Source of the DNA: Protea cynaroides
Taxonomy: Eukaryota; Streptophyta; Magnoliopsida; Proteales; Proteaceae
Assembly (NCBI GenBank): GCA_028583415.1
Contig: CM053269.1
Coordinates: forward strand, 39,545,016-39,609,015
DNA: 64,000 nt
Reading direction: 5' to 3'
The notes under the pieces were generated by a model. That model did not search any database. It saw nothing but the letters and a program-made list of their open reading frames with translations, and had not been told where the DNA came from. This document shows positions 12,058 to 23,209 of the stretch, piece after piece (the first letter of the stretch is position 1; every line of letters starts with the position of its first letter). The position numbers were made by a program, and so were the translations under genes.

Positions 12058-12921
12058 ATGGGACAAATCGATCTGCTCCCTTGGGATGGCCCTGAGATGA
12101 CCAGGGTGCGAGATGCTAGCGGATTAAGGACAGTGCGGGAGAAGAGTCCACCTAGAAAGTTGTTGGGCAAGGTAGGGCCAGAGCAAGACCTAGGCTTGAG
12201 TGATGATGAATATGTCAACTTCAGTAATCCAGAGTGCATGACCGTCACCATGTGGCCGGAGCATATGAGGCGAGAGGTGCTTTTAATCGTGGTTGAACCA
12301 GTTGATGAAGAATCGACTAAAGGAAAGAAGGTCAGAGGTAGAGGTGATGAAGTGGGGGAATCTTCCTCCAAGAAAATCAGGTACGAGGGGTATATCTATT
12401 TTGGGGATAATGATCTGATCGATGTGGTCACTTCTCACGAGGATCCACTGGCGATCAAGATGGAAATAGGAGAAGAGTGGGAGGTGAGTCGTATTCTAGT
12501 CAAAACTGACAGTTCATGTGAGATCCTCTACTACAACACCTTCCAAAGGTTGGGATATAAGGATGAACAACTAAGGCCTATCAGGTACTCACTGGTTGGT
12601 TTCAATGGTGAAGGGGTGCATGTGAAGGCAGTGATCCAGTTAAACACTCGCTTAAGGGTCTACCTAGCCCGAGTATGCGTCAACTTGAAGTACATGGTGG
12701 TAGAGACCTGGTCCAGCTACAACGCCATTCTTGTTCGATCTGGACTCAACAAGCTGTGGGCTTGTTTATCAACATATTATCTACTGATGAAGTTCCCTAC
12801 TGAGTGGGGGGTCAGATACTGCAAGGCTGATCAGTCCATGTCAAAGAGATGTTATGCAGCCACCTTGGTCGCCCTTGAGGAGGATCAGCCTGTGCAAGTG
12901 ATCCATCTAGACGAGTATTGA
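12058..12921 (+). pseudogene. Retropepsin region of the Tat-type polyprotein
   Basis: An open frame of 287 codons is the longest intact piece of the element. Residues 140 onward match the aspartic-protease region of Tat/Athila polyproteins: ILYYNTFQRLGY, LVGFNGEGV, SYNAILVRSGLN and MKFPTEWGV. The catalytic triplet region, normally D-T-G-S-S, reads K-T-D-S-S here, so the active-site aspartate is replaced and the protease should be dead. The N-terminal half is a low-complexity linker after the zinc motif. Confidence 0.8.
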
Positions 12922-13169
12922 GATTATTTTCCCCTAGAGCAGACCAAACTAGTGGAGGACCTCATTCCAATTCCCTTCTTAGATGGCTATCCAAAGAAGA
13001 CCTTCATGATCTGTTCGACCCTTCCTGAGGAGCAGACAAAAAGCTCATCGATTTCCTAAAGGCGAATGCTAATGTGTTTGCTTGGACTCTAGAAGATATG
13101 TCAGGTATACCCCGATTGACCATGGAGCACCATCTGAAGATAGACCCTCACCTGTCCCATCTGATAGAA

Positions 13170-14290
13170 GAAAAGAACTGTAGCACCAGAGAAGCAAGTG
13201 ATCATCGATCGTGAGGTCGAGAAGCTATTGAAGGCCGAATTTATCCAGGAAATGTATTACCCGAACTGGTTTGCCAATGTTGTACTGGTCCCCAATTTTG
13301 ATGATCGTTGGCATGTATGTACTGATTTTACAAATCTGAATAAAGCATGTCCCAAGGATTCCTACCCCCTGCCTCCAATAGATCAGCTCATAGATGTCAC
13401 TATCGAGCATGAGCTGCTATCTTTTTTAGATTCATACTCTGGGTACAACCAGGTAAAAATGGCAAAAGAAGATGAGGAAAGCATGGCCTCTATCACCAGC
13501 AAAGGCACATATTGTTATACTGTGATGCCCTTCGGGCTCAAGAATGCAAGGATGATCTATCAGAGGCTGGTCAACAAGGTGTTCGAAAAGCAAATTAGGT
13601 AGAATATGGAGGTGTACGTAGATGATTTCCTGGTCAATACAACTAAAGCACCAAATCACTTAAAGGACCTGAAGGAGGTGTTCGAAGTGGTTCAATGGAA
13701 TTCCATGCAGCTTAACCCCTTGAAGTCTGCGTCCGGTGTGCAGTCCGAGAAGTTCCTTGGGTTTTTGGTGTCCCAAAGAGGAATCAAAGCCAATCCAACA
13801 AAGATCGAAGCCATCCAAAGTATGAAGTCCCCTACCACGCCCAAGCAAGTACAAATACTGACTGGTCGGGTCATGACATGGGGAGGATTCATGTCAAGGT
13901 CTGTTGATCGGTGTCTCTCATTCTTCAAGACACTTATAGGATCCAAGAATTTTGAATGGACGATCGAGTGTGAAAAAAACATTTCGAGGTCTAAAGAGGT
14001 ATTTATCTTTGTCCCTTGTTGGTAAAGCCAGAGACTGGGGACAACTTGCTACTTTATTTGGTGGTTTCTCCTTATGCTGTCATTAGGGTATTGGTCAAGG
14101 AGATAGAGAAGGTGCAGCACCCTATCTACTACATCAGCAAAGTATTGCTTGATGCGGAGACAAGATATCAGTCTATAGAAAAGCTTGCATTAGTTGTGGT
14201 CATTGCAGCCAGAAAACTTCACCCTTACTTTCAATTTCACTCAATCATCATCTTAACTGATCGATCCCTGAGCAAGTTTCTTGCTTGAGA
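13170..14290 (+). pseudogene. Reverse transcriptase and first RNase H of the Tat-type element
   Basis: The first part (13198-13602) shows EVEKLLKAEFIQE, DFTNLNKACPKDSYPLPPID and the palm aspartate in LSFLDSYSGYNQ, then VMPFGLKNA. An in-frame stop at 13600-13602 precedes the catalytic box YVDD (about 13615-13626). A further frameshift near 14020 leads into the RNase H-like segment (VVSPYAVIRVLV, YISKVLLDAETRYQSIEKLAL) ending about 14290. All RT blocks are present and in order, so the decay is by point changes and small indels rather than large deletion. Confidence 0.85.
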
Positions 14291-14479
14291 AGATGTGTCG
14301 GGTCGAATGATCAATTGGGTAATCAAGCTAGGAGAGTTCGACCTTAAATTCCAACCAAGGGCAACTATCAAGGCACAAGTCTTGGTAAATTTTCTGATCG
14401 AAAGCACCTTACCAGGCGGAGAAGAAGAAGGGTCGAACGCAGAAGGGCACTTGAGGAGCCTAGGGTCAAGATCTTCCTT

Positions 14480-14870
14480 GGTCCTGAAAATCCATTATGG
14501 GTCATGTACATTGACGGATCATCGAATAAGGAAAAGGCCAGAGCAGGGATTATGCTTATTAGCCCGAAAGGGTTCAAGGTATAAACCGCTGTGCGTTTTG
14601 AGTTCTCCATAACTAATAATGTAGCTGAGTACGAGGCCCTCGTAGCTAGATTGAAGCTGGCCCGAAAGTTGGCAGTTAAGCGATTACTAGTTCATGGAGA
14701 CTCCCAGGTGGTGGTGCGACAAGTGACAGGGGTCTATGAAGCATGACAGGAACATCTGGCCAAGTATTTGGCTCTGGTCAAGCAATTGATCGAGCCTTTA
14801 GAGAAGTTCGAGATGGTCAGCATACCCAGGGACCAGAACACTGAAGTTGATGCCCTTTTCGCTTGGAGTT
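14480..14870 (+). pseudogene. Second (archaeal-type) RNase H domain
   Basis: Read in the frame that gives YIDGSS at about 14506, the acidic residues of a complete RNase H fold appear in order: D in YIDGSS, E in NNVAEYEAL (about 14620-14646) and D in HGDSQVV (about 14692-14712). RDQNTEVDAL follows near the end. At least two in-frame stops interrupt it. A second RNase H directly after RT-RNase H is described for Tat elements and is the best lineage marker here. Confidence 0.8.
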
Positions 14871-14936
14871 AGATGATTTGAGTAGCTTTGATGTGTTGGT
14901 ATATGTTGAACACCTACCCAGCGAAGCACTGACCCA

Positions 14937-16174
14937 GTGGCAGAAGTAATGCTTGTGGACACAGAACCTTGTTGGATGGATCCCATCCTGACTTACTTAA
15001 GGGAGAACGTGCTACCAGACGATAAGAAAGAGGCTCGATGCATACAGGCCAAGGTAGGGTTGTATGTCATCCAAGATGAGGTACTTTACAAGAAATCTCA
15101 CACTTTGCCTTTACTTCGATGCATTCCCCCTTCGAAGGTTGAATATGTTATGGCGGAGGTTCATGAGGGGATCTGCAGATCCCATCAGTGCGGTTGAACC
15201 ATGTGCTTCAAGATCATGAGAATGGATTATCACTAGCCCCATATGATGAAGGACTGTGAGAGGTATGCCAAGACCTGGGAGCCATGCCAAAAGCATGCTA
15301 CTATGTCCCACCGCCCGTGTTCTCAACTACAGCCTATCCCAGCATCTATTCCCTTCGTAGTTTGGGGTATAGACATTCTGGGGCCATTTCTACAGGCAAA
15401 AGGGCAGCTCCGATTCATTCTGGTGGCGATCGATTACTTCACCAAATGGATTGAGGTAAAAGCAATGGCAAAGGTCATCGCCACTAAAGTAGTAGAGTTC
15501 TTTTGGCTAGAGATGCTATATCGGTATGGGATTCCATAAGTTTTGATCACGGACAATGGTCCTCAATTCTCTAGTCGGACCTTTAGGAAGTTTTATCGAG
15601 ATCAATGTATTGGCCACAGATTTGCATTAGTGGCACATCCGGAGGCTAATGGGAAGATCGAGATTACCAACTGCACCTTATTACATGGCTTAGATTGACA
15701 GGTGAAAGAAAAACTAAAGTTATGGGCTCAAGAGCTGCCTAGTGTAGTCTGGTCATATCGAACGACGGAGAGAACTGCCACAGGAGCAATTCCCTTCAAG
15801 CTAGCTTTTGGATTGAAAGTTGTCACTCCAGTCGAAGTGGTGGAGAAGAGTTATTGAGTAATGAAATTTTCAATGAAGATACCAATAAAGACATCCTGTT
15901 GATGGATCTCGATCTTCTGGAAGATGTCCATGAAATAGCTCGACTACATATTGCGGTACACCAACAAAAGACTGCCAAGTATTACAACTCAAGGGTGAAG
16001 GAGAACTTGTTTCAAATGGGTAAATTGGTCTTGCGCTCAACAATAGTGACGGAGCCTACACAACAAAGCAAGCTAACACCTAACTGGGAAGGGCCATATC
16101 AAATCGCCAAGGCCACTAGACCGGGGTCGTACCACCTGGAGACAATGGGGGGATCGGCCATACCTTGTACCTAG
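14937..16174 (+). pseudogene. Integrase of the Tat-type element (broken)
   Basis: The zinc-binding HHCC region spans about 15155-15300 (EVHEGICRSH, then CERYAKTWEPCQ). The catalytic core follows: WGIDILGPF (first D, about 15363), a stop at 15537-15539, ITDNGPQFSS (second D, about 15545-15575) and HPEANGKIE (E, about 15638). The C-terminal part, about 15980-16170, has LTPNWEGPYQIAKATRPGSY, typical of Tat integrase ends, and no chromodomain. Several stops and one or two frameshifts are present. The functional protein would insert element cDNA in the nucleus. Confidence 0.85.
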
Positions 16175-16285
16175 CACTCTAAGAATCTCCGAAGATATTT
16201 TGTGTAAGGCCTCCTTTTCGCTTTAATGAAAAGTTCTCTTCTTTGAAATTTGTCTTTATTCGATCAAGCAAAGAGAGAAAACAAG

Positions 16286-16665
16286 CAAGTAGATAGCCTT
16301 AGTCAAAGACTAAACCCATCGACTTAAGAGGTAGTCTTTGACTTTGGCTCGGAAAAAAAAAAGAAAAAAAAAGGCCTAAGGGCTGGAAAAGAAAATGGCC
16401 TATAGGCTCGAAAAGGACAAGTAGATAGCCATAGTCGAAGACTAAGCCCATCGACTTAAGGGGTAGTCTTTGACTTTGGCTCAAAAAAGAAAGGCCTAAG
16501 GGCTTGAAAAGAAAATGGCCTATAGGCTCGAAAAGGACAAGTAGATAGCCTTAGTCGAAGACTAAGCCCATCGACTTAAGGGGTAGTCTTTGACTTTGGC
16601 TCGAAAAGAAAAAATGGCCTAAGGGCTCGAAAAGAGCACCACCCAAGGGTAGACCCATCAAGTTC
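16286..16665. repeat. Minisatellite after pol, three units of about 120-132 bp
   Basis: Units start with CAAGTAGATAGCC at 16286, 16418 and 16538. Each holds GACTTAAG...GGTAGTCTTTGACTTTGGCTC and a GGCCTAAGGGCT block. Units 2 and 3 are close to identical. Internal tandem arrays of this sort are common in Tat-clade elements downstream of pol. Confidence 0.85.
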
Positions 16666-16855
16666 TTTGGATTTGCCTGATAGCAATAGACAGAGGCTAA
16701 TACTATCAGATAGAGGGGTAGTAAGTAACCAGTGTATACAAAAAAAAAAAAAAAAAGAGAGAAAGAGAAATACAATAGTTGGAGCAAAAAAGAGCTCCAT
16801 TCATTCATAAATTTTAAAAAAAGAAAAAAGAAAAAAAAAGAGAGCCGAAGGGCTT

Positions 16856-16858
<3 letters not shown>

Positions 16859-16902
<44 letters not shown>
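16859..16902. repeat. (TA)n microsatellite
   Basis: About 21 TA units between the minisatellite and the end of the antisense gene. Confidence 0.9.
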
Positions 16903-16904
<2 letters not shown>

Positions 16905-18053
16905 CACAATATTCAACTGTGTTCTTTTGGAGGGACCTCTAGAATTCCTTTTTGGGGGGAGTCTTTGGAGTTTCATCTGGAGTTTCCGCAAGGGAGAATT
17001 CTAAAATTTCTTCTGAGGAGGTTTCTGAGGTACCTTATGGAGTAGTTCTTGGAGTCCCTTGAGGTTGAACGACTGGAAGAAGTGAGGATGGCCCTGCAAA
17101 TACAGATAGAGGAGGAACTTCTCGGGGAGATGTTATCACTATTGACAGGTCTGTGCAAGGAACTATCAGAGGCAAAGAAGTAGACTTCTGAGGGAGCTTG
17201 TCCCGGATTACCTTGTTCATAAAGGCACTATGGGAGAAGTCATAGTCTGGGAGATCTACAAACAGTTCCAAGTGAACCAGAATAAGAGCCTCACGAACTA
17301 CTCGAGCCCTTTCTTTCCTGAAGAGCTTCTCCATATACTCGGACTCCATCAATGCCATCAAAGTTTTCTCCTTGTTTTGGGCTAAGGCACTCTGAGCCAG
17401 TGCCAGTTCCTCTGTCAGACAAGCCACGACAACCTATAACTCGACCCCCTGGTTCATCACTACCGCCATTTCCTCCTTAAGGGATTTCTCCCTCTCTGTC
17501 GATTGGGCCAAGGCAGACTGTAGCTTTTCATTCTCTACAGATAGATTGGCCTTCTCACCCACCAATCCATCTCAAACCTCTTGAATATTTTTCACCTCCC
17601 CTTCTAACTGATGATTGAGGGCATGCACTGACTCAAGCTGGGTCGACATGACCTCTTTGAGTAATTTTAGCTCTGAAAGTTCTTTCTGGGCTGCCTCGAA
17701 AACCTTGGCACGAGTAGTAAATTGCTCCACGAGCCTTCTGTACTTACTTTTTTCATCAGAGAGTCATCCTCGGTTCAAGTTCAGAGAAGTTTCTGCCACT
17801 TGCCATTTGAATTCAGCATCGATGGCACAGGTCTCATCATCGTCCCTCTCCTGTTGAACAATCTCCAGTTCAGATTAGAGAGTGTCTTTCTCCTTAGCCC
17901 AGATCTGCTCAGCCTTAGTGCGACTCAGAATAATGGCGTTGCAATCACGAAAGGCTTGGTCGCATTCCTCTAAGGCGATAGAAAGTTGGCTTTGACCTTG
18001 TTGCATATGGGCCTGACTCTTCTTCAATTCGTTCACTAGACTGACTACTGCCC

Positions 18054-20326
18054 TGTAAGACCTTCATCGAACTAACCCGGTCTTACCACCTTGAACCAGG
18101 TCTACCCATCATGGTCGAGCAAAATGGATCAACTGCGTGAAGGAGATCACGATCCGAGGTATTAAACTGACCCAAAAATACTAAAAATAGGGGGAGGGTC
18201 GCATACCCAGCAAGGTAGGGTCGGACCCCCCCAGTATAAAAGTCAGACCCTGAGTTTTTAACCGGGGGTCGGACATTTTAGAACCAGGGGTCGACGGGAT
18301 CTCTGACCCCCTCATCGACCCCCAGTCTGTCGACAGAAACCGTGATTTGGAAACTTTCCAAATTTCAATGGGATTCTTTTCTAATCTCAATGGGACTTAT
18401 TTTTGGAGTTTCTACTCTATAAATAGAACGTCCCTAAGCCTCTTTCACTCCTTTTAGAACCCTAATTGGATTGAGAGAAAGAGAAGAGAAGGAGAAGAGA
18501 AAGAGAAGAGAAGGAAAGTGGAGAAGAAGATCAAAGAGAAGGCTTCAGAGAAACAAGCCTAATTCTCAGGTATGGATACTATCTCCATGTAATTCTACAG
18601 ACCTTAGAATAGATAGTGAAGAGGGAATGATCTAGGAGAAACCCAAATCATCCACCCATGTTTGAGTTTTCATGGAAAACCATGGGGGAGATCATAAAAA
18701 CCATATAGGTGAATGAACTATGGTTCTAAGCCATAAAACATGTATGTAATGGAGTGTAGAAGCAAGCCATAGGACCCAAACACGAAGGAATGGACTGTAA
18801 GATAAAAAATTGACTAAACCCACAGGGGGTCGCACGGGGTCGATGGCCAATCGACCCTACCAGACCCTGATAATCGACCCCCAGTATTCGGGAAGTCCAG
18901 ACTGTGGGTGGTCGCACCCAGGGTCGATGGAACCTCCGACCCTGGCATCGACCCCCAGTTAACAACATGCTTTTTAAAGTTCAAATTAATTCTAATTAAA
19001 TTTTATCGACTTGGTTAGGTCTTCTAGGGATATAATATCGATATATAGTTGATTCTTAAAGCTTAAAAGATGATCTACGATCAAGTAAAGGTGAGGGAAC
19101 AAGACATAAACTAATTGGTTAATAATAAACTGTTTTACTCTTGAGTCCAATGCTATGATTGATTTTATGCGTGTATGATTGTTATGTGCATTCAACATGT
19201 CATCCAATATTTCTATTATTTCTGTTCATGCATATTTAATTACTGTTGATAATATGATGATGATGATGATGATAGGAATAGGCATGTGGATGTATGTGTG
19301 TGGTTGGTGTGCTGATGCGAGCGAGTATCAGGGGGAGGTGTAATAGGCGGGGCCTCAACACTCTAGCTTTATCTCTAACTCAAGTATTGTCCATTGACAT
19401 CGTCGTATCGCCATTACCTTAGCAGAACTATTACGTCATAGGGTATGAGGGGAGGTGGTCTCAGACCGTGTGGTCTCTGACTCTGCCGGGGGGCCTTAGC
19501 CCTATCCCTATGGGCATATTGAGGGATGCTGGGGTGAGGCCTTGGATACACTGATTGACATTAGGATTGGTTAGTTGCGAATCCAGTTTGCGAGCCCTCG
19601 CCAGCAGGGGCTTACGTGTTGGTATGGGCAACGGGTACAGCAATAAACGTGACCTTTTTATGTACATTGTCCATGATTGGGTGCATGTGAGTCGACAATA
19701 AATATTACCTTTGAGCGGCTTTGCACACTCGTGTATAGAGGTACGACTTCAATAAACATGATCTTTGACCACCTATCCTTTCTATAGCGCATTGCAAACT
19801 TATATACCAGACCAAAGATATGAATTGAATGCATGCATATGTTTGTTGTATTGTTTTGTTTGTTCACTGAGCCATGATGTGTGCTCACCCTCTCGACGTC
19901 GAATATTTTTAGTTGATGATGTAGGTACTACAATTGAAGACTATATGAATGCCCCGGCGTATATGCGTGTTGCTGCAATGGAAGCTGAAGACTTAGAGGA
20001 TACGCATGACCCCTCATGCGAGTTCAACTCATGCGTACTCTATTAGAATTTTATTTGAGTTTATAAAGGGATGTAATTGATATTTTATTTATTTATGTCT
20101 CAGTTGATACAACAATAAATTGATATTTTAATTATGATTATTACAGTTAGAGTTCTCAGTTCATTTACTATAAGACTTCCGCTATTGTGTATTTATTCTG
20201 ATTATGGTTGTGGATGTGCATGGTTTTATTTTTAATGGACATAGCCTATTAGAGATCCTGGTTGAACCGTTGGTTTATTAGCGGTTCATCACACTGTTCT
20301 GAATGGTGCAGAATTGGGGTGTGACA
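18054..20326 (+). mobile_element. Solo LTR (family 1, copy E)
   Basis: It begins TGTAAGACC and ends GGGGTGTGACA, 2273 bp, with a perfect target duplication TGCCC (18049-18053 and 20327-20331). It aligns with copies A and D at both ends and in the middle, but its variable section (about 18180-18330 and 18830-18960) is built from GGGGTCGA/TCGACCCC words instead of ACCGGT words. It also holds a (GAT)n run at 19256-19274. It interrupts the antisense gene inside its coding sequence. Confidence 0.9.
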
Positions 20327-21261
20327 TGCCCCTTGGTAATACTTATTACCGCACATCAGCTGTAATATGGAACAAAGAAAACATAAGTTTGTACAAGTCA
20401 AAAGGAAGAAGAAAAGAATGAAGAATATAGGAAGAGCAAGAAAGTGCTCAACTGGTACAAGGCCGCGCATTGGCCCTGGTCTATCCCATTGAACATGACC
20501 TTCTTGAACATGTCTATGTCTGATGGTAAGCAGGCATGGTGAAGGATTTCTTGAGCCACGAGGTGGTTGTGAAGGCCAGTATTTGTATTAAAGACATTCC
20601 ATCTAGGGACGAGCTGGTTCTATAGAGGGGGTTAGACTTGAAAACATAGACCCATTGGTTGTATCTAGAAACTAGCTGGTAGTGAAACTAGAGATGGATG
20701 CTGGAGGAGATGAGGGAGCCAGACCCTTGCCTTTGGAGAGAGCGTCTACTGGAATTGCTGAGGAAGATGACTGCACGGGTATGGACTTTGTAGATATTTG
20801 GGGGAGAGTCGAGGGGGCCATGGGTACTCGACCAGTTCCCCTTGCAATCGGTTGGATAGTGGTGACAACCATCGAATCCAATGGAACAGAAGGAGAAGTT
20901 GACGGAAGACTGGCGGAAGAAGAAACCGTAATGGTACTTGTGGGGGCTGACACAATGCTTGGTGTTAGAGGAATGCTCGAAGTTGCCGCCCCAGCAGTTG
21001 AACTTGAGCCTACTGCCCAGGAAGAAGCAGCTTGAATACTTGAAGAACTGAGAGAAGCGGTGCTAGAGAGGCTGGAAAGAGCAAAACTACCGACTGGTTC
21101 AGGTAGCGAAACTGTCTAAAGTGGTTGAGGCCCTAAAGGGATCCTCTGAAGAATGTCTTGAGGGGTGTCATCAGGGTAGATCATCCTCGTGTCTTCAGGA
21201 TTGATCTTCCTCCTTTTCGTACGACGCAGCATCTCTGTGATGGTGGCTTGATCATCGTCCT

Positions 21262-21358
21262 CTACAAAAAATGGAAAACACAATTACGAAGAGACATACT
21301 TATAAGGCTTTAAGGAAAACAGATCCAGAAGGAAAATTAGATGATCAAAAGGACTTAC
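21262..21358 (-). other. Predicted intron in the antisense gene
   Basis: On the minus strand the donor GACG|GTAAGT lies at 21358 and the acceptor TTTTTTGTAG|AGGACG ends at 21262. Removal of 97 bases joins ...PND to EDDDQATI in frame and reaches the KRRK segment. Confidence 0.6.
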
Positions 21359-21695
21359 CGTCATTAGGGATGTCAATGGTGGGGGGTACCACGGGTTCCT
21401 CCATCGAAATTGGGGGATCGAGGGCCGTTGAAAAAGGCAGTGCAATCTCTGGTTCTGGTTCGAGGATACAGCCAGTCTCTGGTTCAAGATCGAGGGGTGG
21501 GGCAATAGATGTAGTACCCTTGGAAGACTACATGGGGGATCTCCATGGAGAGAGTAGGAGCAACATTGGCAGCCCTATCGTGGGCCTTCAACTTCTTTTC
21601 CACGGTGGCAACAATCTCATCTTTCGCTCTTTTTTGGTGATGAAACAGATGCGTCCCCATCATGTCCTCCCACATACTGTTGTCAAGGCTCTCCA

Positions 21696-21797
21696 CTGCA
21701 AAAAGAACAAAGGGCAAACATTAGGGGTCGAAGCAATAAACAAATGCATAAGGCTGAACAATGCATCAGGGTTAGTGGTGGTTGAAATGGTACTTAC
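21696..21797 (-). other. Predicted intron in the antisense gene
   Basis: On the minus strand the donor CTGA|GTAAGT lies at 21797 and the acceptor TTTTTGCAG|TGG ends at 21696. Removal of 102 bases joins YLYGL to MESLDNSMWEDMM in frame. Confidence 0.6.
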
Positions 21798-23197
21798 TCA
21801 GCCCATACAGGTACAAGAACTTATTGTCGTTGAGGTCCTTGTACTTGACCACTCTCCCCTTTTCTCTTACCCTCTGAAGAGTTTTTATTTCAAGTGAGGT
21901 TAAGGCAGGAGCGACCCCTATGGTAGAGGGGTCAATGGACTATCATTGACTGCCAATAGGAAATGAAGACATGCCAAGAAGACTGTGCCCCCATTTTACC
22001 ATGGCACCGAAATTTTTTTCCTTCCAGTGGGGAACAGAGGAGGGATTGGAGTCAACCATCACCGGAACTTCATCTAGAAACCTATAATGGAAATAGTAGG
22101 TTGTACTGATTTGTTGTTTCAAGGGTTAACCCAGTTAATATGCCTATATCGAATAAATATTAGAAGAACCTCAAGGTGGGAGGCTTACGGCAGTAGAGAA
22201 AGAAGATGATGAAAGAGTGGATGTAAGCCCAAGAATTGGGTGGAAGCTAAGTCGGGGCAAGGCCGTAGTAGCCCAAAATTTCATACATAAGAGGATGGCA
22301 GGGGAAACGAAAGTCGGAAAGGAACATGTTATACTTCACAATCATTAAATAAGAATAGGATGGCTAGCACGATTGCCCAGATCTGGAGTTATTAACTGGA
22401 CAGAATCAGGGATGAAATAAGAAACCCTAAGTTCCTGAATCTTGGCCTAAGTCATTAGGGATTTTAGGGTAGAAGCTACACAGTGGGGGGCCTGCTTCGC
22501 TGGGGGAATCTAAAGGTGGCCTATCCTGGTTGTCTAGGTTAATCCCAGAGCTACTTTTACCTTGAGTAGATCGTCGGGGTGCGGTCGACGTAGAGTCAGC
22601 TCAGGAGGGCGATTAGCAATAGCTTTATTGTGAGCCATGACTGGTTAAGGTTAGAATGCAGAAAATAGAAAAGAAAGGGACTCGGGACTTACTTTGAACA
22701 AATGTACGTCAATGGAGACTCTTCGCAAAGATGAAGAAGCACCCAATTCATGAGCAGACGCACTAAGCAGAGAAGTCTCAGCAAGGAACTGGAGAAGAAA
22801 GATTGTAAGTAGAAGAGAGTAAGGAAGAAGAAGAAAGGGAAAATGAGATATTTATAAGTTTGTGAAAGAGTGCGTCCCCATAAAGTGTCATGATGAATTT
22901 CCAGCGGTGTAACTGAAACCCAGCTTCGGATGCAACGTTTTGCAGGGAAGTGACACGTGGGTGGCCAAGATGCACGAGAGGTTGGCGGGATTTGTGCAAC
23001 CTTTTATGAAACGACAGCTTAATCAATTGCGAAACTTTACAAAAAGAACATATACATTCAAGTCATCTGTAAATGGGAAAAAAAATCCACAAAAATTATT
23101 GGAACGTTTCAGTTTATGACAAAGGATGAGCATGTACAGGAAAAAAGGCATTTTCCCCAAGAAGGTTGCCTCCTCGAGTCGAAACGACCCAGAGGAT

Positions 23198-23209
23198 GCA
23201 AAGGGGTTC
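23198..23209 (+). promoter_or_regulatory. Polypurine tract of the Tat-type element
   Basis: GCAAAGGGGTTC lies immediately before the 3' LTR. It is purine-rich and in the position required for plus-strand priming. Confidence 0.6.

Larger units (their letters stand above)
17035..22638 (-). pseudogene. Antisense gene of the Tat-type element (putative gypsy-type transposon protein)
   Basis: This gene runs against gag-pol. It starts MAHNKAIANRPPELTLRRP at 22638 and stops TAA at 17037-17035. Segments in order are: a conserved N-terminal block with FRFPCHPLMYEILGYYGLAP and LPPNSW (about 22340-22220, frameshifted); a VPHWKEKNFG block (about 22040); a YLYGL|MESLDNSMWEDMM junction; a basic KRRK segment; a Ser/Thr/Pro-rich linker (about 21050-20670); a FLPSDIDMFKKV-like block; and a long coiled coil (about 18050-17200). 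The N-terminal part resembles Pfam PF04195, known from gypsy-type elements. The coiled-coil kilobase stays in one frame with only about four stops. Two GT-AG introns fit (21696-21797 and 21262-21358). A solo LTR splits it at 18054-20326. Its function is unknown. Confidence 0.75.

Noticed and set aside
11883..12371. 162-codon minus-strand frame
   Set aside because: It is the reverse of the gag-protease linker. Its composition (Pro/Ser/Gly-rich) mirrors the plus-strand coding sequence.
20682..21035. 117-codon plus-strand frame
   Set aside because: It is the mirror of the Ser/Thr/Pro-rich linker of the antisense gene, whose minus-strand reading continues in frame on both sides.
21271..21897. 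208-codon plus-strand frame
   Set aside because: Long, but the minus strand here carries the antisense protein with splice sites and family-like blocks. The plus-strand product resembles nothing.
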